NCBI RefSeq assembly: GCF_963678635.1
Contig: NC_087069.1
Coordinates: 31,164,776 to 31,228,775 of the forward strand
Direction of reading: 5' to 3'
Origin: Symsagittifera roscoffensis
Lineage: Eukaryota; Xenacoelomorpha; Acoela; Convolutidae
DNA: 64,000 nucleotides
Part shown: piece by piece, positions 26,801 to 39,714 of the stretch
Layout of the letters: the number at the start of each line of letters is the position of its first letter
Numbering within the stretch: position 1 is the first letter of the stretch
Made by a program: the position numbers and the translations under genes
The notes under the pieces: model-generated
What the model was told of the DNA's origin: nothing
Database searches by the model: none
What the model saw: only the letters and a program-made list of their open reading frames with translations

Positions 26801-29310
26801 GAAAAATCTTGTCACGAGATCTAAGTCACAAAAAAAATTCAATAAGTTAAGCTAGAACTCTCTGAAAGTTCCTGTCACGAGATCTATGTCATGTTAAATA
26901 TGTTGATAAGTTAAGCTTGAAATCTCTGGAAATAATCCTGTCACTAGATTTAAGTCAAGTTAGAAATCTCGATAATTTAAGCTAGAAATCTCTGAGTTTT
27001 CCTGTCACCAGATCTAACTCAAGTTAAAATTTTCATTAATTTAAGCTAGAAATCTCTGAAAGTTCCTCACATTAGATCTTAATCAAGCTAGTAGTCTCAA
27101 TGAATTCGAATGGCAATCTCTGAATATTCTGGTCACGATATCTAAGTAAAGTTAGAAGTCTCCGTGAGTTAAGCTAGAAATCTCTGAAAAATCTGGTCAC
27201 GATATCTAAGTCACAAAAAAATTCAATAAGTTAAGCTAGAAATCTCTGAAAGTTCCTGTCACGAGATCTATGTCATGTTAAATATGTTGATAAGTTAAGC
27301 TTGAAATCTCTGGAAATAATCCTGTCACGAGATTTAAGTCAGTTAGAAATCTCGGTGAGTTAAGCTGGAAATCTCTGAAAAATCCTGTCACGAGATCTAA
27401 ATCAAGAAAAAAATCTCAATAAGTTAAGCCAGAAAACTCTGAAAATTCCTGTCTTGATATCTAAATCACGTTAGAAGTCTCAGTGAGTTAAGCTAGAAGT
27501 TTCTGAGTTTTCCTGTCACCAGATCTAAGTCAAGTTAAAAATCTAATTAAGTTAAGCTAGAAATCTCTGAAAGTTCCTCTCATGAGATCTAAATCAAGAT
27601 AGTAGTCTCGATGAATTCGGCTGGCATTCTCTGAAGTTTCTTGTCACGATATCTAAGTCAAGTTAGAAGTCTCGGTGAGTTAAGCTAGAAATCTCTGAAA
27701 AATCCTGTCACGAGATCTAAGTCAAGTTAGAAATCTCGATAAATTAAGCTAGAAATCTCTGAGTTTTTCTGTCACCATATCTAAATCAAGTTCGAAATCT
27801 CAATAAATTCAGCTAGAAGACTCTGATAATTTCTATCACCAGATGTAAGTCACGCAAAAAATCTCATTGAGTTTAGCTACAAATCTCTCAATATTCTTGT
27901 CAGGAGATCTAAGTCAAGTTAGAAATCTCGATAAGTTGAGCTAGAAAACTCTGAAAATTCCTATCACGAGATCTATTTCATGTTAGATATCTTGATATGT
28001 TCAGCTTGAACTCTCTTGAAAAAATCCTGTCACGAGATCTAATTCAAGTTAGAAATCTCGATAATTTAAGCTAGAAATCTCTGAGTTTTTCTGTCACCAT
28101 ATCTAAATCAAGTTCGAAATCTCAATAAATTCAGCTAGAAGACTCTGATAATTTCTATCACCAGATGTAAGTCACGCAAAAAATCTCATTGAGTTTAGCT
28201 AGAAATCTCTCAATATTCTTGTCGGGAGATCTAAGTCAAGTTAGAAATCTCGATAAGTTGATCTAGAAAACTCTGAAAATTCCTATTACGAGATCTATTT
28301 CATGTTAGATATCTTGATATGTTAAGCTTGAAATCTCTGGAAAGAATCCTGTCACGATATGTAAGTCAAGTTAGAAATCTCGATAAGTTAAGCTAGAAAT
28401 CTCTGAGAATTCCTATCACCAGTTCTAAGTCAAGTTAGAAATCTCGGTAACTTAAGCTAGAAGACTCTGATAATTTCTATCACCACATGTAAGTCACGCA
28501 AAAAATCTCATTGAGTTTAGCTAGAAATCTCTCAATATTCTTGTCAGGAGGTCTAAGTCAAGAAAAAATCTCGATAAGTTAAGCTAGAAATCTCTGAAAA
28601 TTCCTGTCACGAGATCTAAGTCATGTTAGATATCTTGATAAGTTAAGCTTAAAATCTCTTGAAAAAATCCTGTCACAACATTTAAGTCAAGTTGGAAATC
28701 TCGATAATTTAAGCTAGAAATATCCGAGTTTACTGACACCAGATTTAAGTCAAGTTAAAATTTTCATTAAGTTAAGCTAGAAATCTCCAAAAGTTCCTGC
28801 CATGAAATCTAAATAAAGTTAGTAGTCTCCATGAATTCGGCTGGCGATCTCTGAAAGTTCTTGTCACGGTATCTAAGTCAAGTTAGAAGTCTCGGTGAGT
28901 TAAGCTAGAACTCTCTGAAAGTTCCTGTCACCAGATCTAAATCAAGTTAGTTATCTCGATGAAATGGGCTAGCAATTTCTGAAAATTCTTGTCACGAGAT
29001 CTAAGTCAAGTTAGATATCTTGATAAGTTAAGCTTAAAATCTCTCGAAAAAATCCTGTCACAACATTTAAGTCAAGTTGGAAATCTCGATAATTTAAGCT
29101 AGAAATATCCGAGTTTACTGACACCAGATTTAAGTCAAGTTAAAATTTTCATTAAGTTAAGCTAGAAATCTCCAAAAGTTCCTGCCATGAAATCTAAATA
29201 AAGTTAGTAGTCTCCATGAATTCGGCTGGCAATCTCTGAAAGTTCTTGTCACGGTATCTAAGTCAAGTTAGAAGTCTCGGTGAGTTAAGCTAGAACTCTC
29301 TGAAAGTTCC

Positions 29311-30460
29311 TGTCACGAGATATAAATCAAGTTACCAAACTCAATAATTTAAGCTAGCAACCTCTGAGAATTCCTGTCATCATATCTAAATCAAGTTCGA
29401 AATCTCAATAAGTTAAGCTAGAAGACTCTGATAATTTCTGTCACCAGATGAAAGTCATGCAAAAAATCTCATTGAGTTTAGCTTAAAAAATCTCAATATT
29501 CTTGTCAGGAGATCTAAGTCAAGTTAGAAATCTCGATAAGTTGAGCTAGAAAACTCTGAAAATTCCTATCACGAGATCTATGTCATGTTATATATCTTGA
29601 TAAGTTAAGCTTGAAATCTCTGGAAAGAATCCTGTCACGAGATGTAAGTCAAGTTAGAAATCTCGATAAGTTAAGCTAGAAATCTCTGAGAATTCCTGAC
29701 ACCAGATCTAAGTCAAGTTAAAAATCTCATTAAGTTAAGCTAGAAATCTCCAAAAGTTCCTGCCATGAAATCTAAATAAAGTTAGTAATCTCCATGAATT
29801 CGGCTGGCAATCTCTGAAAGTTCTTGTCACGGTATCTAAGTCAAGTTAGAAGTCTCGGTGAGTTAAGCTAGAACTCTCTGAAAGTTCCTGTCACGAGATA
29901 TAAATCAAGTTACCAAACTCGATAATTTAAGCTAGCAACCTCTGAGAATTCCTGTCATCATATTTAAATCAAGTTCGAAATCTCAATAAGTTAAGCTAGA
30001 AGACTCTGATAATTTCTGTCACCAGATGAAAGTCATGCAAAAAATCTCATTGAGTTTAGCTAAAAAATCTTTCAATATTCTTGTCAGGAGATCTAAGTCA
30101 AGTTAGAAATCTCGATAAGTTGAGCAAGAAAACTCTGAAAATTCCTATCACGAGATCTATGCCATGTAAGATATTTTGATAACTTAAGCTTGAAATCTCT
30201 GGAAAGAATCCTGTCACGAGATGTAAGTCAAGTTAGAAATCTCGATAAGTTAAGCTAGAAATCTCTGAGAATTCCTGACACCAGATCTAAGTCAAGTTAA
30301 AAATCTCATTAAGTTAAGCTAGAAATCTCTGATAGTTCCGGCCATGAAATCTAAATCAAGTTGGTAGTCTCCATGAATTCGGCTGGCAATCTCTGAAATT
30401 TTTTGTCATGGTATCTAAGTCAAGTTAGAAGTATCGGTGAGTAAAGCTAGAACTCTCTGA
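29311..30460. repeat. 9-monomer higher-order repeat, two copies
   Basis: The block beginning TGTCACGAGATATAAATCAA with the ACCAAACTC variant at 29,311 recurs at 29,889, an offset of 578 bp (9 monomers plus 2). It contains the distinctive CCAGATGAAAGTCATGC and GAGTTTAGCT monomers. Related 5-monomer (321 bp, 27,781 to 28,102) and 6-monomer (386 bp, 28,671 to 29,057) duplications lie just before it. Confidence 0.75.
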
Positions 30461-33400
30461 AAGTTCCTGTCACGAGATATAAATCAAGTATAAAACTCGA
30501 TAAATTAAGCTAGCAACCTCTGAGAATTCCTGTCACCATAACTAAATCAAGTTCGAAATCTCGATAAGTTAGGCTAAAAGACTCTGATCAGTTCTGTCAC
30601 CAGATGAAATTCACGCGAAAAATCTCATTGAGTTTAGCTAGAAATCTCTCAATATTCTTGTCAGGAGATCTAAGTCAAGTTAGAAATCTCGATAAGTTGA
30701 GCTAGAAAGCTCTGAAAATTCCTATCGCGAGATCTATGTCATATTAGATATCTTGATAAGTTAAGCTTGATATCTCTGGAAAGAATCCTGTCACCAGTTC
30801 TAAGTCAAGTTAGAAATCTCGGTTACTTAAGCTAGAAGACGCTGATAATTTCTTAAATTCTGCCACGAGATCTATTTCAAGTATGGGATCTCGTTAATTT
30901 AAGCTAGAAGTCTCTGATTTTTCCTGTCACCAGATATAAGTAAATTTAAAACTCGCATCAAGTTAAGCTAGAACTCTCTGAAAGTTCCTGTTATGAGATC
31001 TAAATCAAGTTAGTAATCCCGATGAGTTTGGCTAGCAATCTCTGAGAATTCCTGTCACTATATCTAAATCATGTTTGAAGTCTCGATGAAGTAGGCTAGC
31101 AATCTCTGAAAATTCTTGTCACGAGATATAAATCAAGTATAAAACTCGATAAATTAAGCTTGAAATCTCTAGAAAAAATCCTGTCACGAGATGTAAGTCA
31201 AGTTAAAAATCTCGATTAGTTAAGCTAGAAATCTCTGAGAATTCCTGTCACCAGTTCTAAGTCAAGTTAGAAATCTCGGTTACTTAAGCTAGAAGACGCT
31301 GATAATTTCTGTCACCAGATGTAAGACACGCAAGAAATCTCGATGAGTTAAGCTAGAAATCTCTGAAAATTCCTGTCACGAGATCTAAGTCATGTTAGAT
31401 ATCTTGATAAGTTAAGCTTGAAATATCTGGAAAAAATCCTGTCACAAGATCAAGTCAAGTTGGAAATCTCGATAATTTAAGCTAGAAATATCTGAGTTTT
31501 CCTGTCACCAGATCTAAGTCAAGTCAAATTCTCCTTAAGTCAAGCTAGAAATCTCTGAAAAATCCTGCCATGAAATCTACATCAAGTTAGTAGTCTCCAT
31601 GAATTCGGCTGGCAATCTCTGATTTTTCTTGTCACGGTATCTAAGTCAAGTTAGAAGTCTCGGTGAGTTAAGCTAGAAATCTCTGAAAATTCCTGCCACG
31701 AGATATATGTCATGTTAGATATCTTGATAAGTTAGGCTTGAAATCTCTGGAGAAAATCCTGCCACGAGCTCTATTTCAAGTATGGGATCTCGATAATTTA
31801 AGCTAGAAGTCTCTGATTTTTCCTGTCACCAGATATAAGTCAAGTTAAATCTCGCATCAAGTTAAGCTAGAACTCTCTGAAAGTTACTGTCACGAGATCA
31901 AAATCAAGTTAGTAATATCAATGAGTTCGGCTAGCAGTCTCTGAGAATTCCTGTCACCATATCTAAATCAAGTTTGAAGTCTCGGTGAAGTAGGCTAGCA
32001 ATCTCTGAAGATTCTTGTCACGAGATTTAAGTCAAGTTAGATATCTTGATAAGTTAAGCTTGAAATCTCTGAAAATTCCTATAACGAGATTTATGTCATG
32101 TTAGATATCTTGAAAATTTAAGCTTGAAATCTCTGGAAAAAATCTTGTCACGAGATCTAATTCATGTTAAAAATCTCAATAAGTTAGGCTAGAAATCTCT
32201 GAGAATTCATGTCGCCAGATCTAAGTCAAGCAAGAAGACTCTGATAATTTCTGTCACCAGATGTAAGTCACGTAAACAATCTCGTTGAGTTAAGCTAGAA
32301 CTCTCTGAAAGTTCCTGTCACGAGATCTAAATCAAGTTAGTAATCTCGATGAGTTCGGCTAGCAATCTCTGAGAATTCCTGTCACCATATCTAAATCATG
32401 TTTGAAGTATCGATGAAGCAGGCTAGCAATCTCTGAAAATTCTTGTCACGAGATCTAAGTCAAGTTAGATATCTTGATAAGTTAAGCTTGAAATCTCTGA
32501 AAATTCCTATCACGAGATCTATGTCTTGTTAGATATCTTGATAAGTTAAGCTTGAAATCTCTGGAAAAAATCCTGCCACGAGATCTATTTCAAGTATGGG
32601 ATCTCGATAATTTAAGCTAGAAGTCTCTGATTTTTCCTGTCACCAGATATAAGTCAAGTTAAAACTCGCATCAAGTTAAGCTAGAACTCTCTGAAAATTC
32701 CTGTCACGAGATCTAAATCAAGTTAGTAATCTCGATGAGTTCGGCTAGCAGTCTCTGAGAATTCCTGTCAACATATCTAAATCAAGTTTGAAGTCTCGAT
32801 GAAGTAGGCTAGCAATCTCTGAAAATTCTTGTCACGAGATCTAAGTCAAGTTAGATAACTTGATAAGTTAAGCTTGAAATCTCTGAAAATTCCTATCACG
32901 AGATCTATGTCATGTTAGATATCTTGATAAGTTAAGCTTGAAATCTCTGGAAAAATCTTGTCACGAGATGTAAGTCAAGTTAGAAAATTCATCGAGTTAA
33001 GCTAGAAAATTCCGAGAATTTCTGTCACAAGATCTAATTCAAGTTAGAATCTCAATAAGTTAGGCTAGAAATCTCTGAGAATTCCTGTCGCCAGATCTAA
33101 GTCAAGCTAGAAATCTTGATAAGTTAAGCAAGAAGACACTGATAATTTCTGTCGTCAGATGTAAGTCACGTAAGCAATCTCGTTGAGATAAGCTAGAAAT
33201 CTCTGAAAAATCCTGTCACGAGATGTAAGTCAAGTTAGAAGTCTCGATAAGTTAAGCTGGAAGATTCTGAGAATTTCTCTCGCCAGATATAAATCAAGTT
33301 AAAATTCTCATTAAGTTAAGCTAGAAATCTCTGAAAGTTCCTCTCATGAGATCTAAATGAAGCTAGTAGTCTCGATGAATTCGGCTGGCATTCTCTGAAG

Positions 33401-36400
33401 TTTCTTGTCACGATATCCTGTCACCAGATATAACTCTAAATAGAAATCTCGACAATTTAAGCTAGACATCTCTGAGATTTTCTGTCACCAGATCTGATTC
33501 AAGTTAAAAATCTCATTAAGTTAATCTAGAAAACTCCGAAAATTTCAGTCACGAGACCTAAATCAAGTTAGAAGTCTCGATGAAGTAGGCTAGCAATCTC
33601 TGAAAAATCTTGTCACAAGATCTAATTCAAGTTAGAATCTCAATAAGTTAGGCTAGAAATCTCTGAGAATTCCTGTCGCCAGATCTAAGTCAAGCTAGAA
33701 ATCTTGATAAGTTAAGCTAGATGACTCTGATAATTTCTGTCACCAGATGTAAGTCACGTAAACAATCTCGTTAAGTTAAGCTATAAATCTCTGAAAATTC
33801 CTGTCACGAGATGTAAGTCAAGTTAGAAGTCTCGATAAGTTAAGCTGGAAAATTCTTAGAATTTCTCTCATCAGATATAATTCAAGTTAGAAATCTCGAC
33901 AATTTAAGCTAGAAATCTCTAAGATTTTCTGTCACCAGATCTAATTCAAGTTAAAATCTCATTAAGTTAGGCTAGAAATCTCTGAGAATTCCTGTCGCCA
34001 GATCTAAGTCAAGCTAGAAATCTTGATAAGTTAAGCTAGATGACTCTGATAATTTCTGTCACCAGATGTAAGTCACGTAAACAATCTCGTTAAGTTAAGC
34101 TAGAAAACTCCGAAAATTCCAGTCACGAGACCTAAATCAAGTTAGAAGTCTCGATGAAGTAGGCTAGCAATCTCTGAAAATTCTTGTCACGAGATCTAAG
34201 TCAAGTTAGAAATCTCATCGAGTTAAGCTAAAAAATTCCGAGAATTCCTGTCACAACATCTAATTCAAGTTAGAAATCTCAATAAGTTAGGCTAGAAATC
34301 TTTGAGATTTCCTGTCGCCAGATCTAAGTCAAGCTAAAAATCTCGATAAGTTAAGCTAGAAGAATCTGACAATTTCTGTCACCAGATGTAAGTCACGTAA
34401 AAAAATCTCGTTGAGTTAAGCTAGAAATCTCTGAAAATTCCTGTCACGAGATGTAAGTCAAGTTACAAGTCTCGATAAGTTAAGCTGGAAAATTCTTAGA
34501 ATTTCTCTCACCAGATATAATTCAAGTTAGAAATCTCGACAATTTAAGCTAGAAATCTCTAAGATTTTCTGTCACCAGATCTAATTCAAGTTAAAATCTC
34601 ATTAAGTTAAGCTAGAAAACTCCGAAAATTCCAGTCACGAGACCTAAATCAAGTTAGAAGTCTCGATGAAGCAGGCTAGCAATCTCTGAAAATTCTTGTC
34701 ACGAGATCTAAGTCAAGTTAGAAATCTCATCGAGTTAAGCTAAAAAATTCCCAGAATTCCTGTCACAAGATCTAATTCAAGTTAGAAATCTCAATAAGTT
34801 AGGCTAGAAATCTTTGAGATTTCCTGTCGCCAGATCTAAGTCAAGCTAAAAATCTCGATAAGTTAAGCTAGAAGAATCTGACAATTTCTGTCACCAGATG
34901 TAAGTCACGTAAAAAAAATCTCGTTGAGTTAAGCTAGAAATCTCTGAAAATTCCTGTCACGAGACTTAAGTCAAATTAGAAGTCTCGATAAGTTAAGCTG
35001 GAAGATTCTGAGAATTTATCTCACCAAATATAATTCAAGTTAGAAATCTCGACAATTTAAGCTAGAAATCTCTGAGATTTTCTGTCACCAGATCTAATTC
35101 AAGTTAAAAATCTCATTAAGTTAAGCTAGAAATCTCTGAAAATTTCAGTCACGAGACCTAAATCAAGTTAGAAGTCTCGATGAAGTAGGCTAGCAATCTC
35201 TGAAATTTCTTGTCACGAGTTCTAAGTCAAGTTAGAAATATTATCAAGTTAAGCTAGAAACCTCTGAGAATTCCTGTCACCAGATCTAAGTCAAGTTAGA
35301 AATCTCGGCAACTTAAGCCAGAAGACTCTGATAATTTCTGTCAACAGATTCAAGTCACGTAAGCTAGAGTTAAGCTAGAACTCGTGTCACAAGATCAAGT
35401 CAAGTTGGAAATCTCGATAATTTAAGCTAGAAATATCTGAGTTTTCCTGACACCAGATCTAAGTCGAGTCAAAATTCTCATTAAGTTAAGCTAAAAATCT
35501 CTGAAAGTTCCTGCCATGAAATCTAAATCAAGTTAGTAGTCTCCATGAATTCGGCTGGCAATCTCTGAATTTTCTTGTCACTGTATAAATCAAGTTAGAT
35601 GTCTCGGTGAGTTAAGCTAGAAATCTCTGAAAATTCCTGCCACGAGATCTATGTCATGTTAGATATCTTGATAAGTTAGGCTTAAAATCTCTGGAGAAAA
35701 TCCTGCTTCGAGATCTATTTCAAGTATGGGAACTCGATGATTTAAGCTACAAGTCTCTGATTTTTCCTGTCACCAGTTATAAGTCAAGTTAAAACTCGCA
35801 TCAAGTTAAGCTAGAACTCTCTGAAAGTTCCTGTCACGAGATCTAAATCAAGTTAGTAATCTCGATGAGTTCGGCTAGCAATCTCTGAGAATTCTTGTCA
35901 CGAGATCTAAGTCAAGTTAGATAACTTGATAAGTTAAGCTTGAAATCTCTGAAAATTCCTATCACGAGATCTATGTCATGTTAGATATCTTGATAAGTTA
36001 AGCTTGAAATATCTGGAAAAAATCTTATCACGAGATGTAAGTCAAGTTAGTAGTCTCATCGAGTTAAGCTAGAAAATTCCGAGAATTTCTGTCACAAGAT
36101 CTAATTCAAGTTAGAAATCTCAATAAGTTAGGCTAGAAATCGCTGAGAACTCCTGTCGCCAGATCTAAGTCAAGCTAGAAGTCTTGATAAGTTAAGCTAG
36201 AAGACTCTGATAATTTCTGTCACCAGATATAAGTCACGTAAACAATCTCGTTGAGTTAAGCTAGAAATCTCTGAAAATTCCTGTCACGAGATGTAGGTCA
36301 AGTTAGAAGACTCGATAAGTTAAGCTGGAAGATTCTGAGAATTTATCTCACCAGATATAACTCTAGTTAGAAATCTCGACAATTTAAGCTAGAAATCTCT

Positions 36401-38085
36401 GAGATTTTCTGTCACTAGATCTAATTCAAGTTGAAAATCTCATTAAGTTAAGCTAGAAAACTCCGAAAATTTCAGTCACGAGACCTAAATCAAGTTAGAA
36501 GTCTCGATGAAGTAGGCTAGCAATCTCTGAAAATTCTTGTCACGAGATCTAAGTGAAGTTAGATATCTTGATAAGTTGATATCTTGATATCTTGATAAGT
36601 CAAGAAAAAATTTCAATACGTTATGCTAGAAATCTCTGAAAATTCCTCTCACGAGATCTATGTCATGTTAGATATCTTGATAAGTTAAGCTTGAAATCTC
36701 TGGAAAAAATCCTGTCACGAAATCTAAGTCAGTTTAGAAATCTCGATAATTTAAGCTAGAAATCTCTGAGTTTTCCTGTCACCAAATCTAAATCAAGTTA
36801 GAAGTCTCGATAAAGTAGGCTAGCAATCTCTGAAAATTCTTGTCACCAGATCTAAGTCAAGTTAGAAATCTCGGCAACTTAAGCTAGAAGACTCTGATAA
36901 TTTCTGTCACCAGATGTAAGTCACGTAAGAGGTCTCATTGAGTTAAGCTAGAAATCTCTGGAAATTCCTGTCACAAGATCAAGTCAAGTTGGAAATCTCG
37001 ATAATTTAAGCTAGAAGTCTCTGAATTTTCCTGTCACCAGATATAAGTCAAGTTAAAACTCGCATCAAGTTAGGCTAGAACTCTCTGAAAGTTCCTGTGA
37101 CGAGATCTAAAACAAGTTAGTAATCTCGATGAGTTCGGCTAGCAATCTCTGAGAATTCCTGTCACCATATCTAAATCAAGTTTGAAGTCTCGATGAAGTA
37201 GGCTAGCAATCACTGAAAACTTTTGTCGCGATATCTAAGTCACGTTAGATATCTTGATAAGTTAAGCTTGAAATCTCTGAAAATTCCTATCACGAAATCT
37301 ATTTCATGTTAGATATCTTGATAAGTTAAGCTTGAAATCTCTGGAAAAAATCTTGTCACGATATGTAAGTCAAGTTAGAAATCTCATCGAGTTAAGCTAG
37401 AAATTTCCGAGAATTTCTGTCACAAGATCTAATTCAAGTTAGAATCTCAATAAGTTAGGCTAGAAATCTCTGAGAATTCCTATCGCCAGATCTAAGTCAA
37501 GCTAGAAATCTTGATAAGTTAAGCAAGAAGACACTGATAATTTCTGTCGTCAGATGTAAGTCACGTAAGCAATCTCGTTGAGATAAGCTAGAAATCTCTG
37601 AAAAATCCTGTCACGAGATGTAAGTCAAGTTAGAAGTCTCGATAAGTTAAGCTGGAAGATTCTGAGAATTCCTCTCGCCAGATATAAATCAAGTTAGAAA
37701 TCTCGACAACTTAAGCTAGAAATCTCAGAGATTTTCTGTCACCAGATCTAATTCAAGTTAAAAATCTCATTAAGTTAATCTAGAAAACTCCGAAAATTCC
37801 AGTCACGAGACCCAAATCAAGTTAGAAGTCTCGATGAAGTAGGCTAGCAATCTCTGAAAAATCTTGTCACGAGATCTAAGTCAAGTTAGAAATCTCATCG
37901 AGTTAGGCTAGAAAATTCCGAGAATTTCTGTCACAAGATCTAATTCAAGTTAGAAATCTCAATAAATTAGGCTAGAAATCTCTGAGAATTCCTGTCGCCT
38001 GATCTAACTCACGCTAGAAATCTCGATAAGTTAAGCTAGAAGAATCTGACAATTTCTCTCACCAGATGTAAATTTCGATAAGTTG

Positions 38086-38399
38086 ATTTTTTGAGTTCTC
38101 CCAAAGCACTAACAAGTCCCTATTTTGGCCTAATTTTCTACGCCGCAGGCAAAGTTTTGGAAAAACGGCCAAAAAAGCTTATTAGGAACTTTTGGAAAAA
38201 CTTGACAAAAGCTCGCACTTTTTTGTCGCGAGTTCCCCCCTCAAAATTAGTATATATGGGCGCAAAAGGCGCCTTTAGAAAATTTGTGCGATCCGTCAGC
38301 TGAAAATGGATATCTGAAAAAAGTTCAAAGGGGTCACCCTTTGGGTCGGCAGGGGTCAAATTTCTGAAGATAGTTGGGATTTTCCCGAAAAAAATCCGC
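38086..38399 (-). mobile_element. non-coding transposon fragment inserted in the satellite edge
   Basis: This segment breaks the satellite and has no similarity to the monomer. Its reverse complement matches 59,830-60,088: shared blocks include CCCTTTGGGTCGGCAGGGG, AATTAGTATATA beside GGCGCCTT, and the terminal AGCGGATTT (seen here as AAATCCGCT at the right end). Two copies in opposite orientation about 21 kb apart, with a shared end, mark an interspersed repeat. The 70-codon open frame inside it is not conserved in the other copy and is unlikely to be a gene. The class is unknown; the AGCGGATTT end suggests a cut-and-paste MITE. Confidence 0.75.
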
Positions 38400-38402
38400 T
38401 CA

Positions 38403-38510
38403 TGACGAGATCTCAGACAAGTGTCAGAAATCTCGATGAAGTTTGCAAATGAAATTTTATATCTCGATAAACGTTAGAAATCAAGCTAGGAACTTGATTA
38501 AAAGTCTGGA
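38403..38510. repeat. decayed satellite monomers beyond the insertion
   Basis: About two strongly changed monomers can be recognised: ACGAGATCTCAGACAAGTG, AGAAATCTCGATGAAG, then TATCTCGATAAACG and a remnant of AAGCTAGGAAC. They show that the array once reached at least to 38,510 and that its edge is older and more diverged than the interior. Confidence 0.75.
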
Positions 38511-39186
38511 TTGAACTATACTCTAAATTAGTCGGTTTTTTGGGTGTAGCATCGTTGCTCGAGTTGGTCCCAGAGAATTCTGCTTGCATGCGTTTTTTCT
38601 CGTCTTAGAGCCCGTGAGTTGATACAAAAAGTGGCTAAGATTTGGATTCAGACTGAGCTTCTTCTTTATCAGAGAGTTCAATTTAGGCCCATTTTTGCTC
38701 ATCTGTTCTCGCAACTTCATTGACGGCAAGTTCAACTCATCGGGCAACCTGTTTTTAATCCTTGTACCGCCCGCGCCGATGTGTTCGACTCATGACTCGA
38801 TCGAAATAGTCCAACATGTTTATAACATGGGTCGAACAGGGTCGAATTGTGGATGATAACACTCAATTCCAAAAAATTTCAATCGCAAACTATCTCCTAA
38901 AAACTTTAAGATGGGAGGACTTTTGTTGTGAGAGCGAAAGAATTTCAGAAAAATTGTCAAAATCAAAGAATAACAATTACTGGGTCATTTTTCTGGTTGA
39001 AAGTTTAAAACAAGAATCTATGCTTTGTTGTAAAATTTATAAACTTAACGCTGCACAATGACTTTTAAATTTGCAAAAAAACTTAGAAAAACTCAACAGT
39101 AAAATAACACTGAAAGTATAATTTATTAAGCATAAAAATCGAGTAACTCCAATTGTGGTCTAGTCAAAAAAATTGAAAAAAAAAAA
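38511..39186. other. unique AT-rich flank, no feature seen
   Basis: Single-copy looking sequence between the satellite and the dispersed repeats. Open frames of 74 and 81 codons occur, but none has a recognisable domain, and no splice context or repeat match was seen. Confidence 0.5.
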
Positions 39187-39640
39187 CAACCAAATGACAG
39201 TTGGCAGAAAGCAATGAACGCAGGGAAACATAAATTTGAAAAGTTTGGGGATTTGAAAATGTTCAATTTACATATTTTAAAAATACATATAAGCATTCCA
39301 TCAACGCACTTTGAATTTCAAGAACAATTTATTATAGGTGTTTATTTGATAACACTAACCCAATTTGAGAAAACTTGATCAATATTTAAAATTTTAATTC
39401 CACAGGGAACTTGAACATTAAAATCCACTGTAGAAACTAGAAGTCAAACAAATTTTTTGTGACCTTTTAACTTTTGCTGTTCGATAGTGGAGTTTGCTTT
39501 GGTTTTAAGAACGAAAATGAACTTAACTTGAAAATAAATTAAATGTCAAACCTCGAAAAATTTAAATTAAAAGTTGAACTAACTTTTCAGGCCTTTTCCT
39601 GAAAAAATCACAAAGACCTATTTAAGAGTCTTCATTAGAT
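39187..39640 (+). repeat. dispersed repeat R1, copy 1
   Basis: Diverged but collinear with 53,828-54,205 in the same orientation. Shared blocks are TGACAGTTGG, AATGAACGCA.GGAAACA, CAATTTGAGAAAACTTGA (CAACTTGAGAAAACTGAA in the other copy), and near the end TTTTCCTGAAAAAA with ATCAC.AAGACCTA. It is non-coding. The low-copy family is of unknown type and sits directly against repeat A. Confidence 0.65.
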
Positions 39641-39702
39641 TCCTTAGCATTGGCAGTAGCAATCCTTACCATTAGTTGTACTTAATAGCTGGTTGAAAGT
39701 AC
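39640..39702 (+). repeat. dispersed repeat A, short copy
   Basis: Contains TTAGCATTGG and the TGTACTTAATAGCTGGTT block seen also at 43,713 and 51,945. It is truncated by the adjacent repeat B. Confidence 0.55.
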
Positions 39703-39714
39703 AAGAATATTTGG

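Larger units (their letters stand above)
1..38075. repeat. 64-bp satellite DNA array, about 590 monomers
   Basis: Tandem repeat of a monomer near 64 bp that fills the first 38 kb without a gene. Fixed landmarks recur in each unit: TCACGAGATCTAAGTCAAG, then AGAAATCTCGATAAG, then TTAAGCTAGAAATCTCTG, then a variable block such as AAAATTCCTG. Most copies carry the AGATCT hexamer; subfamilies carry AAGCTT plus TCTAGA, or GAATTC. The unit length is not a multiple of three, so any stop in one monomer is met in every frame over three monomers. No open frame of 60 codons occurs on either strand. The array begins mid-monomer at base 1, so it extends to the left of the window. It ends near 38,075 after a partial monomer. 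The likely role is structural heterochromatin (pericentromeric, subtelomeric or interstitial); the sequence alone cannot say which. Confidence 0.97.

Noticed and set aside
1-38075. Regular repeats that could suggest a CRISPR array
   Set aside because: The whole unit repeats, with no unique spacers between conserved repeats, the array is 38 kb long, and there are no cas genes. It is satellite DNA.
1-38075. CENP-B box in the satellite
   Set aside because: TTCGGCTAGC recurs in one subfamily but the required spacing to an A and a CGGG is not met.
38816-39061. 81-codon plus-strand ORF
   Set aside because: No domain, splice context, repeat match or neighbouring exon. A chance frame cannot be excluded.
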